From Tetracladium setigerum (lineage: Eukaryota; Ascomycota; Leotiomycetes; Helotiales): a stretch of 64,000 bases of DNA. The notes beneath the pieces are model-generated. The model made no database searches, was not told where the DNA came from, and worked only from the letters and a program-made list of their open reading frames with translations. The position numbers and the translations under genes were made by a program. Location: the NCBI GenBank assembly GCA_031472005.1, contig PZJY01000009.1, positions 2,108,001-2,172,000 of the forward strand. Reading direction: 5' to 3'. Below, piece after piece: positions 1 to 12,293 of this stretch (position 1 is the stretch's first letter; every line of letters begins with the position of its first letter).

Positions 1-351
1 TATCGCTTTCAGCCCGAATTATATTCGTTTAGCCCCTACCTAGAAGCTTTTACCTATGATCCTAGCGCGTTCTTATTCCTCTTGTAGGCGTTGGCCTTGT
101 CTTTGCTATGGTAGAAGCGGACAATCGCGTCACGTAGAGAGGGTCCAGTCTTATGGATCGGTCCGCATATTAGTTTCGTATGGATGCGAGTATAAGCGAG
201 CATAAACGAGCGTAAACGAGCGTAAACGAGAACAACACGACTTTCGATATCTTGCACAAGCGGCTACGTCTCGATATAGACGATGATGAATATATAAAGA
301 AGCTGCCCTATCGATTTCTTTTTGGAATAACCTTTTTGGCATCGATTAGAG
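1..351. other. Upstream non-coding stretch with coding-like scrap
   Basis: No complete gene is seen. On the minus strand, about 54-180 reads as a short peptide ending near position 54 (pattern ICGPIHKTGPSLRDAIVRFY) that looks like the tail of a decayed coding sequence, perhaps from a mobile element. I cannot name it. A tandem repeat lies just downstream, and the start of the secreted propeller gene follows. Confidence 0.4.
191..230. repeat. 10-bp tandem repeat, four units
   Basis: Four consecutive 10-bp units of the form (c/t)(a/g)taa(a/g)cgag: tataagcgag, cataaacgag, then cgtaaacgag twice. A related tggatgcgag precedes them. The unit length is close to one helical turn. It lies about 120 bp upstream of the saponin-hydrolase-like start codon, so a promoter role is possible but not shown. 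Confidence 0.8.
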
Positions 352-2379
352 ATGATTTCTCTCATGTGCACTACACCATGGCTGATGACTCGTCACACCC
401 TATGGACATTCATTTGGCTCAGCTCTCTGGCTATTACTACTCTGTGCTCGCTTGGCCATGCTGCTACAATAGTTGAAGAATTCTCAGGCAAGTTTGTTAC
501 GCATCCTGCTGCATCATCTACGCGCCACCATCTGACTTGTATGAAAGCCATCCCGGAGCCCCCTGTTCCAGAGCCAATCGCTATTCGTGAGCTCCCTCTG
601 CCTCCCGTCATTACGAATAGTACAGAGGGAGCTTGTACAGCCTCTATAAACCCAGCGCGAACTGGTTGTATTGCGCAGCTTATGGTCTACAACGACGTCC
701 AAGTTGGCTCGTTCCTACCAGACAATAAACACGTCGTCGTCCGTGTCAGCTTTGTTGGCGCCCCAGCCGCACCAGATCCTGCTAGCATCTATACTGGAGG
801 TAATTTGATTCTCGTCAAGACAGATAACACCACGTTTCGTAACGGCGACCCTTGGAGGTGTATTACTTGCGGTGTTTCGGCGGAGAATAGCAAAGGTCGC
901 CATCCCCTCTTAGACTATCCACAGGCCTTTACTGACGGACAACGGATCCTGGCCGACCAGAACATCGTGGAGTGTGACGCCAATCTTGCGAGCTCCTACT
1001 GCACACCTGACAAAATCCGTATCTTTCCTATCTACTGGCCTACAACCGCTGATGGGTCAGGGACTGGTGGCACGATGCGCGAGCTTCGTATCAATCCCGA
1101 CGGTATTCATATTCTCTGGAACAGCTTCGTGTTTGACTCGGGAAGATTGAACCAGTTCAGCTACTTTGGGAAATTATTCTTCAACTCATTACCTACCACA
1201 GGCCAGCCAGCCGTCCCTCGCTATGAAGTCAAGAAGGTTACCGCCCTCCTTTCACCAAGCCTGAAGCACCCTCTTGCTGTCGACCCTCACGATAGTCGTT
1301 ACATGATTCACAATGCTAGCGTAATATCTATCGGCGAAACACGTGGTTTTACTGGTGACGGTCGTGGGGTCACGTACATCGGCTTTCCGGTAGAGGGAGC
1401 TAATATCGATGCTTTCGAGATCAACCTTAGTAGTGGGAAGATACGACGAATTACCACACATCCAGAGTACATTGATCCTCTAGATATCTCCCCAGATGGT
1501 CAGTGGAGTGCTATACTAGATACGCGAGGGTCAAATCGACAGATGTTTATGTCAGGGCTTCGACAGATTCCCCCTTTATTGGACGTTGTTACCGCTGGCA
1601 TCGTCTCATCAGTCCGGAACAACGGGCCTAGACGCTTCTTTCAACCCTGGCTTCTTGATTATCACGGTGATCGCGGGTCGTATTTCGGCCAGCGCATCAA
1701 TGCTGCTGGTGATGGGATTCCGGGGAATGGTGATATTAATGACCCAGAATGGAACGCTATAGCCGATCCAAAGTGGTCCCCAGACGGGACATATATCGCC
1801 TACGGCCAAGCCCTTACGGTATCGCCCTCATGTGGCGGTAGCAATCCTCTTCCGTGCTATACGTCAACAGCACCCGGCGGTCGCAATATGCGGATTATGC
1901 TAGCTCACCTCACAAGTCGAAAGCCCCAGCATCGCCCGCGGGTACGCCCTGTATCCGATTTGGTACCGTGGGGAACACCATATATCCCTGGTCAAACAAA
2001 AGTCTCACGAGCTGTAGCCCCGGCTGGGAACTTCATCTTGAGAGGTCATCATTCTGGCTGGGCTAACGTTACCATTACTCATGATGCGACAGCTTTTCCA
2101 ATCAGTGTTACAGCCTTGTACCATGACTTCTGCAATGATGGATCTACCGTGCTCAGAGGTTGGGAGAACGCAACCAGGGCGTTTTTGTCGCCAACGAACC
2201 AATATCTTGCCTGGTATTCTGATCTTATTCAAGATGGGCCTTATGCTGGAACGAAGAAAACAAGCGCAGGTGGTCTACATATATACATTGATGTCCTGAC
2301 GAATCTGCTTAACGCCACTGGGACATTGGTCACTAAGATCGACGGCGTGGAATACGCACAGCCCGCGAACGGTACTTAA
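352..2379 (+). CDS. Secreted beta-propeller protein, saponin-hydrolase-like
   Basis: Single-exon gene of 675 codons. The likely start is either the ATG at 352 or the in-frame ATG at 385, which leaves a cleaner signal peptide (short basic N-terminus, hydrophobic stretch ending LCSLGHA-A). The mature part has a PLPPV..EGACTASINP segment, paired cysteines (CITCG; VECDAN...CTPDK), several TolB/WD40-like blades with a S-P-D-G turn (DISPDGQWS, KWSPDGTYI) and repeated N-x-S/T sites. This matches the fungal saponin hydrolase group, secreted enzymes that remove the glucuronyl-linked sugar chain from triterpenoid saponins such as soyasaponin; the identification is from remembered family pattern, not a search. 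No intron is needed. If correct, it acts outside the cell on plant saponins, fitting a plant-associated fungus. Another secreted propeller hydrolase remains possible. Confidence 0.7.
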   Translation: MISLMCTTPWLMTRHTLWTFIWLSSLAITTLCSLGHAATIVEEFSGKFVTHPAASSTRHHLTCMKAIPEPPVPEPIAIRELPLPPVITNSTEGACTASINPARTGCIAQLMVYNDVQVGSFLPDNKHVVVRVSFVGAPAAPDPASIYTGGNLILVKTDNTTFRNGDPWRCITCGVSAENSKGRHPLLDYPQAFTDGQRILADQNIVECDANLASSYCTPDKIRIFPIYWPTTADGSGTGGTMRELRINPDGIHILWNSFVFDSGRLNQFSYFGKLFFNSLPTTGQPAVPRYEVKKVTALLSPSLKHPLAVDPHDSRYMIHNASVISIGETRGFTGDGRGVTYIGFPVEGANIDAFEINLSSGKIRRITTHPEYIDPLDISPDGQWSAILDTRGSNRQMFMSGLRQIPPLLDVVTAGIVSSVRNNGPRRFFQPWLLDYHGDRGSYFGQRINAAGDGIPGNGDINDPEWNAIADPKWSPDGTYIAYGQALTVSPSCGGSNPLPCYTSTAPGGRNMRIMLAHLTSRKPQHRPRVRPVSDLVPWGTPYIPGQTKVSRAVAPAGNFILRGHHSGWANVTITHDATAFPISVTALYHDFCNDGSTVLRGWENATRAFLSPTNQYLAWYSDLIQDGPYAGTKKTSAGGLHIYIDVLTNLLNATGTLVTKIDGVEYAQPANGT

Positions 2380-3921
2380 AAAGCTGTACGAGAGTACACT
2401 GTGTGTTCTGATCTAGTTTCGGGGTACTGCATTGATAAACCTACTCAATATACAAGACGAAGCAGAGGGGTATAATGGACAATTGATGGTGCACGTAAAG
2501 CTAGGTCAGATCCCGATATGGTCAGATGCTGATATGGCAACAATAGATATGTAATTAAGCCAATTCACTATGTTGACTCACACCGTTAGATGAATTAGCA
2601 ATGTTCCCTCCCACCTTTTGGTAAATTTCCTCTAACAGTTTGGTTGCTACTCACTTCGCGATGAATGCACAAATATGATCCCCACGAAATCAGGTGTTTG
2701 GGTATTTTCTTAACAATTATCTAATAATTCTTGTGGCCACTTAAGCCATTTCTCCCATCCAGGGCCTAAGGCGTCTAGGCTCCCCTGGAAGAGATGTTGC
2801 TTAACGTTTCTAAAAACCCAATGACCACGGTACCAGTGCAATAAGGCACAAAAGTATGTAATGATAAGAAGTGCATCGAGCCGATTCGACCTCGCCGCGG
2901 AAAGAAAGCTACCCGTCACCTATAATGGCTAGGCAAGCATATAGAAAACTAACTCTTAACTTTACGATATACTGATCTTCTTTTAGTATTTTAGATGGTT
3001 TATAGCCGGTCTGATTGGGCTTGTGGGATTGAGCGCAGTAGTGCTAGCTCCTAGAATGTAGGCATCTGGGGGTGTACGTCTGTGTGGCCAACTCGCGAGG
3101 TGGTTATTAGCAGTTGCGGGAGCTCAGAATTGGGGTAGTCTTCCTGTTCTTGGGATCTCGGTGTATTGGGTAGTATCACCGGCTCGAGGTGGTGGTCGTG
3201 GTAATTGTAGAGGATGTAGTTGAGGATTTAGTCGAGTCTTTATAGCTGGTAGGATTGGATTCTTTCAACATATATATATATATATCTATACAATTAATCA
3301 AGTTACCTCTCACACTGCTGCTGTTCAAGATCCAACTGTGATTAAATATGACACCCAGGAACTCGTCTGCCTTTTGATATTACGTTTTTGTTTTTCACGT
3401 CCCACTGATTCGATCCTCACAGCGCAAACAGAGTTAAAGTATATTATAATGATAGTATGTTCATTGAAGTAATAATAGAAGCACTTAAAAATACATATTT
3501 ACTTACTCCCTTTCCATTTCTTTTGCCGCTGCAAAATCAGTCTGATCTCGCAGTGCGCAAGTTGTGATGGGAGAGAAAGTTGCAACCAGCTTAGTGAGGA
3601 GAATCGTAAGAAAGGCTGGCAGATGTCAAAAAGCAAAAAAAGAGAAGTATCAGCTTCCTAGGATAAATCGACTGCCCATCTTCGAGTCGGAAATGTGGCC
3701 GGCGAATTCTTGAGGCAAAACGCGACGATCATGTCGACAGAGTAAAAGAAGCGGGTCCGAAAGGAACCATGTAGTGAGAAAAGTACGACTTTCGTAAGCC
3801 GAAATAATTGCAATGCTCTATCTCCAGCAAGACCGAGAGAGTGGTGTAGATGGACTAAATTCATCAGTAATACCATCGACCAGTTCACTGCGGTTTGTTG
3901 GTATTGTAAAAGCTTGTGGAT
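2380..3921. other. Intergenic region, AT-rich patches
   Basis: No supported gene. There is a short TA dinucleotide run near 3270-3286. A 69-codon tryptophan-rich open stretch on the minus strand (2710-2919; pieces such as LLHWYRGHWVF and GPGWEKWLKWPQE) reads like a relic of a coding sequence, but no family could be assigned. Confidence 0.5.
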
Positions 3922-6900
3922 CTAGTCGAAGCTGATCAGAAGTTCTTCGTCATTTGGTTGAGTTGAGGATTGCTGGTTTGGTTCGTTGGAAGATGGGTCA
4001 ATTTGAACGAGATCGACTGGGTCGTCTTGGAGGTCGAGCAGGTCGAGAAGGTGAGTGGTTGATGTGTGATTGCTGACTGAAGGAAGAATACCATCAATTT
4101 GGCTTCCAGGGAGATTGTCCGATGGAAAATTCTCCTGAAGAGTGGTTCCTGGGCCAGCAGCGACAGTTGGGGCTTGCCCCTCTGCTTTCTCCAAAGGCGT
4201 GAACTTCAGAGCAGGAATATCCGCAGGCTTCTTGTATCCACCGACGGCAGGCAATAGAATCTGGCCTATCTTCCAGGAGGAGCTGCTTGAGGGCTTTGCA
4301 TTCGGCCGAGCTGAAATAGGGGTAGCATTGCATCCATCAAATGCTGGGCGCGCAGCAGGACCCTTCGCCGAATTACTCTTATCATAAGGATTCTTGACTT
4401 TTTTCTTGACTCTAACGATAACACGACGTCCGTCATCGTCTAACTCGACCTTCTTGAATGTCTCCTCGAAGACGATGTCGTTTTGATCATTTGGTCCCTT
4501 CTCGACTTTCTCTCTAAGTCGCTGTTCATATACAGCTTTGTCCGCAGTCTTTGCGTCCCAGGCCTTCCAATCTTGAGGGGTGATTGTGGAAGCAGCTGCG
4601 GAGGAGCTATCGTTCGGGAAGCCGAATGCCTGGTTGTGGGTAAATTGACGCCGAGGTGAATTACTGATATAACCAGAAGAACCTCCATCTGAATTAGGGG
4701 TAGGACACAAGGTTGGAATTTGATAACCCGGCATTGATTGTTGTGCTTGAAACTCATTTTCTCGACGGATATCAGTTGTCTCCAATCTACGCCGATTGAT
4801 GTTGTTTTCGTTTCCCCAAGAATTGTGAACATTTCTAAACCCATCAACAACAGCGACTTGTCCCTGAATTTTGCACTGATCGCAGTAGCACGCCTCGCCA
4901 CAGGTACCGCTACATCGGTGACCACAGTCTTGGACGCTTCGAGTGCATGGTTGTGGACAGACAATATCAGTATGTGGAATTGGATGACAGAGATATGGAC
5001 ATGCGTGATTGCAAATGGCGAAAACGCCTTTGCACTTCTGTTGGCAACCACCTGCGCCTCCAACCCACTCGCCAGGTTCATAGATCTGAGTCATCTGTCC
5101 ATGATTGAGACAAGTAATAGGCAGTCCAGCGTCCATGTCAAATCTGCCCTGGTCTTTCATCTTGTGGAGAATAGAACTCCAGAGCACCGGTCGGCCAATG
5201 AAGTCATCATTCTCCTCCCCGACAATTAGGGTTAAGCTGTTTCCAAACATATAGAGACCTCGGCGAGCTCGGCTGAGAGCGACAACGGCACGGTTTCTGT
5301 TGTCTACAAATCCGATTCCCATGCGATTGTTGCTACGCACCAATGACAAAATAATCACATCATTCTCTTCTCCTTGGTACGAATCAACTGTGACAACCTT
5401 AAATCTTGAGAACTTTCGTAGATTTTCGTTGCTCTTTAGCTCTTTCAAGATCGTCTTTCGTTGGCCATTGTAGAAAGTCAAGATTGTGATTTTTGCTGGT
5501 TCAGTTCCATTCAAGACCAGATAGTTGTAAAATCCCGACACCATTTCGGCCTCAAAAAGATTGTAACAACTGCCATCAATGTTTCTGGCGTCAGGCCAAT
5601 TATGGCTGAAGAACCAGGTATCTTTACCCCCCATTCCTGGAACTGAAGGACGGTTGACGACACGATCTAAAACAGATGAGTGATCCCGGAGGTTTTTGTA
5701 GAAGGGGCTCGTCTCGGTTGTCAGCAAAGCACGGACGTCCGAGATCATTCGACGTTGTGTATTTAGCATGGTGAAAGTGATTCCGTTTTCCACAAGACGT
5801 TCGAACATCGATATATTAAGATGATAAGGTTCGAGACCAAGAGCTTGGACATTGCAATTTGCCTGTAACTGATGGTGATCTCCGATCAAAACAAGTTGCT
5901 GTAAGCTGTCGATCATTCCAGCGATAATCATTGCTTCTGTCGTCTCCGCAGCTTCTTCAATCATTACAATCCTGGGTTCTAGAGAAGACAGCAATCCGCG
6001 GTATTTAGAAAGACCGGTAGTAGTGCAAGCGACTATCTTTATGCCCAGAAATTTAATCATGTTAACGTTTAACAGATTCTTCGCGACTTCATAACTCTTG
6101 GCAGTCTCCTGGTATTCTTTCATCTGTGCTCGTAGTTCGCGAAGCATCTTATCGTTGAGCTGAGTCTCCCAGGCTCGATATACCTCGCCTCTGAAAGTAA
6201 CTGGCACATCGTAGAGGTTCTTCTTCTTGCACCATCTCTTGATCTTCTGAGGAGCTGTCGCCGGGGAGGATTTACCCGTGAATTTTCGAGTAAAGGGAAA
6301 CCATTCACCACTCAGGCCTTCTTCCTTGGATTCTCGTGATTCGGCACGCGCCTCACCTTCAATCTCTTCGATCTCTTCGTACTCCATTTCCTCATCTTCC
6401 AGCTCTAGACCGAGATTGACCAAAGGCGTACTAGGTATAGGCATTAGTTGCTCAGGGGTGAGCCAGCCTGAGAGATCAGCTCTCCTAGTAGCATCTTCGT
6501 CATCGCCCCAGCCATCTTCCCACAAAGAGTCGACTTGATCTTGGGTGATGACTCCGTAATCATGTAACACGTCCGTCGTAAGAAGTTTGCCATTTGTAAT
6601 TGATTGCAATGTGGTTTTGATGTTTTCAATGCGGGTCTTGAAAGCTCTTCTGGTGGCGCCCAATTCTCTAGCTGACGGAGCGCCTTTCGTACCCGAGGCG
6701 GCTGTTCGAAGCTCATAGAGAGTTCTGCTAAGAATCTCTTCATTCTCTCGATCGCATCGACTACCAAGACGAACGACGTTCTTCTCAAAGACCATGACAT
6801 GATTGAGTAGCTGATCCACGGCATGGTTAGTCTGAGCTGTGATCACAATTGGCGGATCCCCATCAACCCAATTGGCAATTATAGCTTTCAGAGCTGTAAC

Positions 6901-8195
6901 AGAAACATAGGTTTTTCCGGTTCCTGGGGGCCCTGAACGATCGTAAGACTCTTTGTCAACATGGATTGACATGCACGCATCTGCGATTCGTCCATGCCAG
7001 TGTGCTCAATGTTTGGGAACCCATTCAAGACGTTTACATTATTCAGCGGTGTCTCATCATGAACCCCACCGCTTGTAGCCTTCGATTTCATTTCAAGGTT
7101 GACGAGGGAGTTCAAGTTCATTAGAGGATGCTCTTCGATGAAGGCAGGAGCCTTGATGTTCTGATCTAGGGAAACGATGTGATCGGCGAGATTGAATCTG
7201 TACAGATCGCGATTAGAACAATCCTTTACCTCTTGCAGCTGGGACTTACTTTTCGGTCATCAGCTTCTGCAAAGCTACTAGCATGTGACGAGAGGCTTCA
7301 AAGTAACCAGCTTTCGCCTCTATCATGATATACTTTTCTGCTGGGTCGAAAACAGCATCGTCACTATCTCCCCAGAACAACTCGACTTGTGGAGGATTCT
7401 GGTCAAGGCCACCTTCAAATGGGCGACCAGCAATAACTCCAACCTTGCAAATAGAAGAGAAGGCATCTCGATGTGGACTCAAGGCCACGATTGTTCCCGC
7501 CAACAGTCTTTTAGATTGTTGCCATCTAATTTGCTTCTCGGCTCTTTCGGTCGAGAATTCGATTCGAAAAGCTACTCCACTCGTCGCACATAACACGCCC
7601 TTGAAAGTGATCTAGATTGGGTCAATACCAATGAAGTGTCTATAGTAGAATCCGTTCTTACATGTGTGTATATTGCCGTATCTTGACTATCCATCATGCC
7701 CGGTCTACGAATGAAAGATTCAACTGACTTTCGAAGACTCGCAATGGCATCTTCTCGATGAATCTGGTAGTGAGCTCCGATATAATCTTCCTTCGAGGGC
7801 CAGGGGCCGTCAATTATGTTCACTGGCAAGTCCTTATCGTACAACAGATCTTTTTGGTAGTCATCCCACTCCTCAACAGAGGGCTTAATGGTCTTCTTTG
7901 GCATGATCTCCGCTGCGGAAGGAATTTCGGGAAGATTGCGCCAGTCTTCTTTGTGAACGACATTGTTGTAGTTGCGGAAGATATGGTCGTTGAGGATTGC
8001 CCCAGCCCGCTGATTCATTTTGGAGTTCATACTCGAGACCTTCTTCGCGCCAGTTTCGAAGTCAACCGCGGATTGATGATCTATATTTGTTGGTTTATTT
8101 GCCCGACGCGGTGGTCGTTTGGGTGGACTGATCTTACCTTGAGAGCCCATCTCGGAGCGCATAGCATGGGGAAAATGCTTGCCCTTGGGCGCCAT
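3922..8195 (-). CDS. NFX1-type zinc-finger SF1 (UPF1-like) helicase; one apparent frameshift at the P-loop
   Basis: Model: exons 8195-7662, 7611-7250 and 7197-3922, with introns 7612-7661 and 7198-7249 (GTAAGA/GTAAGT donors). One extra base is needed at the G run 6926-6930; with it the exons sum to 1391 codons. Helicase motifs run in order: motif I GPPGTGKT (around residue 388, formed only after the frame repair), QTNHAVDQL, motif II with E-E-A in RIVMIEEAAE, motif III IGDHHQLQ, motif V VDSYQGEENDVI and motif VI VALSRARRGLY. A Cys/His cluster follows (CNHACPYLCH, CGHRCSGTCGEACYCDQC), typical of NF-X1 fingers. The C-terminal 300 residues are low complexity. Such proteins are nucleic-acid helicases; relatives act in RNA surveillance or heterochromatin silencing. 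The start at 8195 is chosen as the ATG before the conserved region; the frame stays open upstream to 8444, so a longer N-terminus is possible. Confidence 0.85.
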
Positions 8196-10230
8196 TGCAA
8201 TAGCTTGTGACGTTGGAAACACTCCCAGCAATTTCAAAGTATCTAAATCTGCGAGGAGTTGGTTGTCAGCGAGAAATTGGGTTGTTTTTGGCTCCTGTGA
8301 GCTCGATCTAAGTGCGGTAGAGGGCAGAGGGGCTCGGCTCAGCACGTGATTTTCATGGGAAACTTGAGATATTGAACCGGTCATATTGAACTTACAAGTT
8401 CCTGCAAATAGGGAAAAACTTCCTTTGAGAAAGGTTGCTCTCAAGCAATTTTACTTTGCTGCTGCGGGATTTGGAAACTTTATATGAAGAATGTAACGCA
8501 GCCAACCCTCAAAGACCGTGGAGGCAGAAGGCAATTGGAAAAAGTGCCTGGAGTTGATAGCAATAGAAGAAAAAGTAATTGGATATTGAAGGCGAAGGTG
8601 AGATGGTGAAAATGAAGATGGTTAGGTATTGAAAGTGAAGGTTGTATGGAGAAAAAGAAATTCGCTGGATTGTGAAAGTGAAGTTTGAATGGAGAAAATA
8701 TCCTAAATCCCAGGGGACCATTGAACCTGTGAGGTTATGTGGAGTCGAGATGTGGATGTTGAAAAGACATAAAACCACGAACCTGGAGAACGAAGCTCTT
8801 ATTCCTGTAAATTCAACATTCTGACGGTTTTTAGATTGTGCCAAACAATTAGTGTCTTCCGACACATCCAAACAAAATGCTGCAAGCAGGGTTCTAGCTG
8901 GTTTGGCTTTGCAAATCAGTAACCATGAGCAGAGGCGAGGGCGAGAGGCCAAAATATCGTACCGCTGCCCAATCAAAGAAAGCAAACAACAACAAAGCCA
9001 CCCAGTTTTTGTGCAAAAAAGGACGTCTGCAGGTACAGTGAAAACATGAAACCTTTTGCCGTGTTTGTGCTTGAGAAGGAAAGATATGTGGCGGACTTGG
9101 TTGTATTTTGTTATTGTAATGTAGTTATGTTAGTTCAGGTCAACAGCTGCGGAAATGGTTTCCTGCTTCCTTCTTCGAATGGAAGCAAGTAGTACAAACA
9201 GCAGAATTCTGAAGGAAAGGCCAGTTGATTGAGCCTGGTCGTACTTACTAGGTCTACTAGACTCTTTCCAAGTTGGAAAATGATTGACCCGCTAGCTTCA
9301 ACCTTGATTCCTAAGCGTCCCTTTCAAACAGGATCTGTTGGCATTACATTTCGCCGTACGCCTCCAAATCGCGAAACGATATAGCTGAAAAGTTGATGAA
9401 AAATTAACAAGGATACAAGAAGAGGTAGCGCACTGGACAACGGAATATTTCTTACCTTGGAATCGAAAACCATGCCAGTTAAACAGTAAAGAGCAGGAAT
9501 TGCTTCCACTTTTCTATCTGGGATCCTCTTGCAACTTCCAAGCACACATCTTTTGAGCTTCGGTATCTCTTCCCTTTCAGATTTTTCAGGAAATAGCATT
9601 ATCTCCATTTTCTTTTGTTTTTATTGTTCCTCAGAGAGTGGTTGCGTACAGGCGAGAATGAGGCGATGAAGTTGCTATATTTTGATATAAATCATTGGAG
9701 ATCGACCGACAGTCAACAGATGTTTGCATATCAACTCGTAAGGCAACCTCTCAGCACCTTAAGGTTGTGCAGATAATAGGATATATATCTATCATAAATA
9801 ATTAGCAATGAACAGAGAACTCCAACAGCACTGACTAGACAGACATGGCATATCATCGAGAAATATATCACCATCACCATAATTGGCAGACAAAGAAGAC
9901 AAAGTAAGATGTTTATCGACTCGTACTGATCCTGAAAGTGAGAACAACTGAACATCAGGCTATGACAAAAAAGCGGCCGCTAGTCTGCCGCTAATCCGAC
10001 GCTAGTGTACGTAGTGCTTTTGTGGGGATTCAGCCGCGCCAAGACTGTTGAACTAATATGTCTCAGTGCGACCGGCGCGTCTCTCGACCCTCGCAGATCA
10101 GACTCCCTCTCTCAAAATACTTTCATTCTTTTAACTCGCCCGCAACACAGCTATAAGTTGAAAAATTGAGGGGTGCGGAAGTCCCATCCTGCGAACAGAC
10201 ATGTAAATTGTCCCTGCTCAATAGTCCAAA
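8196..10230. other. Gene-poor region between the helicase and SPT8
   Basis: Promoter side of both flanking divergent genes. It holds an imperfect direct repeat of about 30 bp near 8627-8700 (two versions of a block reading 'gaaagtgaag...atggagaaaa'). A weak spliced small ORF is listed separately. A CACGTG core is present at about 8343-8348. Longer open frames at 8509-8985 show no protein-like composition. Confidence 0.5.
9298..9608 (-). CDS. Possible small spliced ORF, unknown
   Basis: Weak candidate. An ATG at 9608 opens 51 codons that end exactly at a GTAAGA donor (9455). A pyrimidine-rich acceptor (cttttcag) at 9385 continues the frame for 28 more codons to a TGA at 9298, giving 79 residues rich in Arg, Lys and Cys. 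The good splice signals in phase are the only support; no domain is recognised. It could equally be chance or a non-coding transcript. Confidence 0.22.
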
Positions 10231-12293
10231 ATGGTTGACTTTTCTTTGGATGATGGTACAAATGCTCCTCCTCCCAAGTCAGTGACAACCAGCCCTAACT
10301 ATGCGCGCTAGGTTCCAATGCCAGTTCCGACAACGAGCAGGATGAGCTCATGGACGATAGAGATGAGCTGGAGGTAGAAGTGGATCAGGATGCCGAAGCA
10401 GATGGGGACGAGGAAGAGGACGAAAACGAAGACGAGAATGGGGAGGAGGACGATGACGATGATTCCAATGACCAGCCTCTCTCGCAGATTCGCAGACCAA
10501 GCCTGCCGACTACAAATACCAGCTCTGAAGGCACACCTACTGTTAGCCAGGCAAATGGCATTGCGCCGACCTCACATCCACGGGGACCAGACATTGTCCG
10601 AACTTCGGCATCCCCGCGACAGGCTTCTGCTCCTTTGCAAGATCGAAGAATGCGATGGGAAGTTCGCCCCGAGGCTTTGAGTGCGACTTCATATGACATT
10701 GTGCCAACTATAGCTGCACCACAAGGTACATCGATTAACGCGGTCGCTGCCACTCCAGATATGCGGTACTGGTTCACAGGAGGTTCGGATGGCTTCATTC
10801 GGAAATATGACGGAGCAGCCACAATCAATGCGAAAACTCTGCTGACTGTGGCACAAAGACATCCATTTGTTGATAGTGTGGTGAAAGCAGGGGTTTTGAT
10901 GACCTACTGGGACAACGAAGAGGCCACTTCCAAGACTCCTGGGGAAGATCCACCGCTATCTCCAGTTTATTCTTTAGCGGTTCAGTCAGAGGCGCTGTGG
11001 ATGTTATCTGGGTTGCAGTCAGGAGCAATAAATTTGTACTCCGTAAGGCATGACGAAGGAAAGCGCATAACTTATATGCATAAACACAAATCAGCGGTTT
11101 CCGTTCTCACTCTGGCTCAGGATGAGAAATCAGTTCTTTCTGGAAGCTGGGACAACAATGTCATGGACTGGGATCTGAATACAGGTCAGGTTAAAAGGAG
11201 CTTCGAAGGAAGTGGAGGACAGATATCAGCAATTGAAATTCGACCAGCTTCTAGCCTTCCCGTGCCAGAAGAATCTGGAGAGTATATTCAGACGAATGGC
11301 ACATTCTCTTCTAACAACAACGAAAAAGTTTTGTTGAATGGTACGTCAACGAATGGAACAAATGGTGCTGTCAATTCAGAAGGTGGTCCAGATGCCCCGG
11401 GCTCCCCTGCGGATTCATTATTTGGGGGAGGCAGCGATACGAACTCGTTATTTGGGGAGACGACAGGTGATAATGCCCCATCAGGAGGGAACTTTGGAGA
11501 CGAAGACGATGAATTTTCGAGGGCGATTGAAATGGGAATTGAGAATCAGGCACAATTGGACTCCCAAGGTGATCACTCAATGGAAGATGCTCCTTCGGCA
11601 CCCGACACGCAATCGGCTCCAGAGAAAGGATCGGATTCCCAAATCAACGGCATTACTGAGGTGAAGGATGAAGAAGCAGAATCAAAGCCAGTCCTCATAG
11701 CCGAAACCCAGGATGCGGTGGCTACTTCGGACTCCACTTTCCTTGCAGCCACGATAGATGGTACCTTGACAGTATGGGATCGTCGGCAACCCAATCCAGT
11801 TGCACGCATTCCGTCTCGACCTGGAGTCCCACCTTGGTGTATGGCAGCGTGCTGGTCACCCGATGGAAATTACATTTACGCCGGAAGAAGGAATGGCACC
11901 GTAGAGGAGTTTAGTCTTCACAAAGGCCTTCGTGATGCAGAGAGGACATTTAAATTTCCACAGGGAAGTGGAGCCGTTAGTGCTCTGAGAGCGATGCCGA
12001 ACGGAAGACATCTGATCTGGTAGGTTGTGGTATGGATAATTCTCGGACAGAATACTGACTCTTCCAGCGCATCACAAGATATTCTCCGACTTTACGATCT
12101 CAAACAACCGCAATCTGCCAAACACGCTGTAGTGCCCTTCCTTGTTGTCCCTGGTCCTCCTCGCCCTGGTGTTGTTTGCGCGCTTCATATCGACCCGAGC
12201 TGCAGATACATGCTTTCTGCTGCTGGAAACCGTGGCTGGGAAGGAAACAACACGGAGGTCCTCATTGGCTACGAGATTGGAATCGCCTCTTGA
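10231..12293 (+). CDS. SPT8: SAGA complex WD40 subunit Spt8
   Basis: Three exons: 10231-10277, 10325-12019 and 12068-12293. Intron 1 (10278-10324) has CTAAC and CAG; intron 2 (12020-12067) has a GTAGGT donor. The protein begins MVDFSLDDG and has a long acidic stretch (residues about 25-55). A segment QDRRMRWEVRPEALS then leads into WD40 blades: YWFTGGSDGFIRKYD, WMLSGLQSGAINLYS, SVLSGSWDNNVMDWD, FLAATIDGTLTVWD and YIYAGRRNGTVEEF. The last exon carries DILRLYDLK and ends with HIDPSCRYMLSAAGNRGWEG. This is the layout of Spt8, the SAGA subunit that contacts TBP and helps deliver it to promoters. A Ser/Asn/Glu-rich insertion of about 170 residues separates two blades, as in other filamentous fungi. 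No frame break is seen despite a G5 run inside. Confidence 0.93.

Noticed and set aside
4440..5081. 213-codon minus-strand frame inside the helicase gene
   Set aside because: A shadow in an alternative frame; the real frame carries the zinc-finger motifs.
6921..6940. Programmed ribosomal frameshift in the helicase P-loop
   Set aside because: No slippery heptamer or downstream structure is evident, and the same one-base G/C-run loss recurs in unrelated genes.
8509..8985. 158-codon minus-strand frame
   Set aside because: Composition follows local repeats and C/T tracts; no conserved feature.
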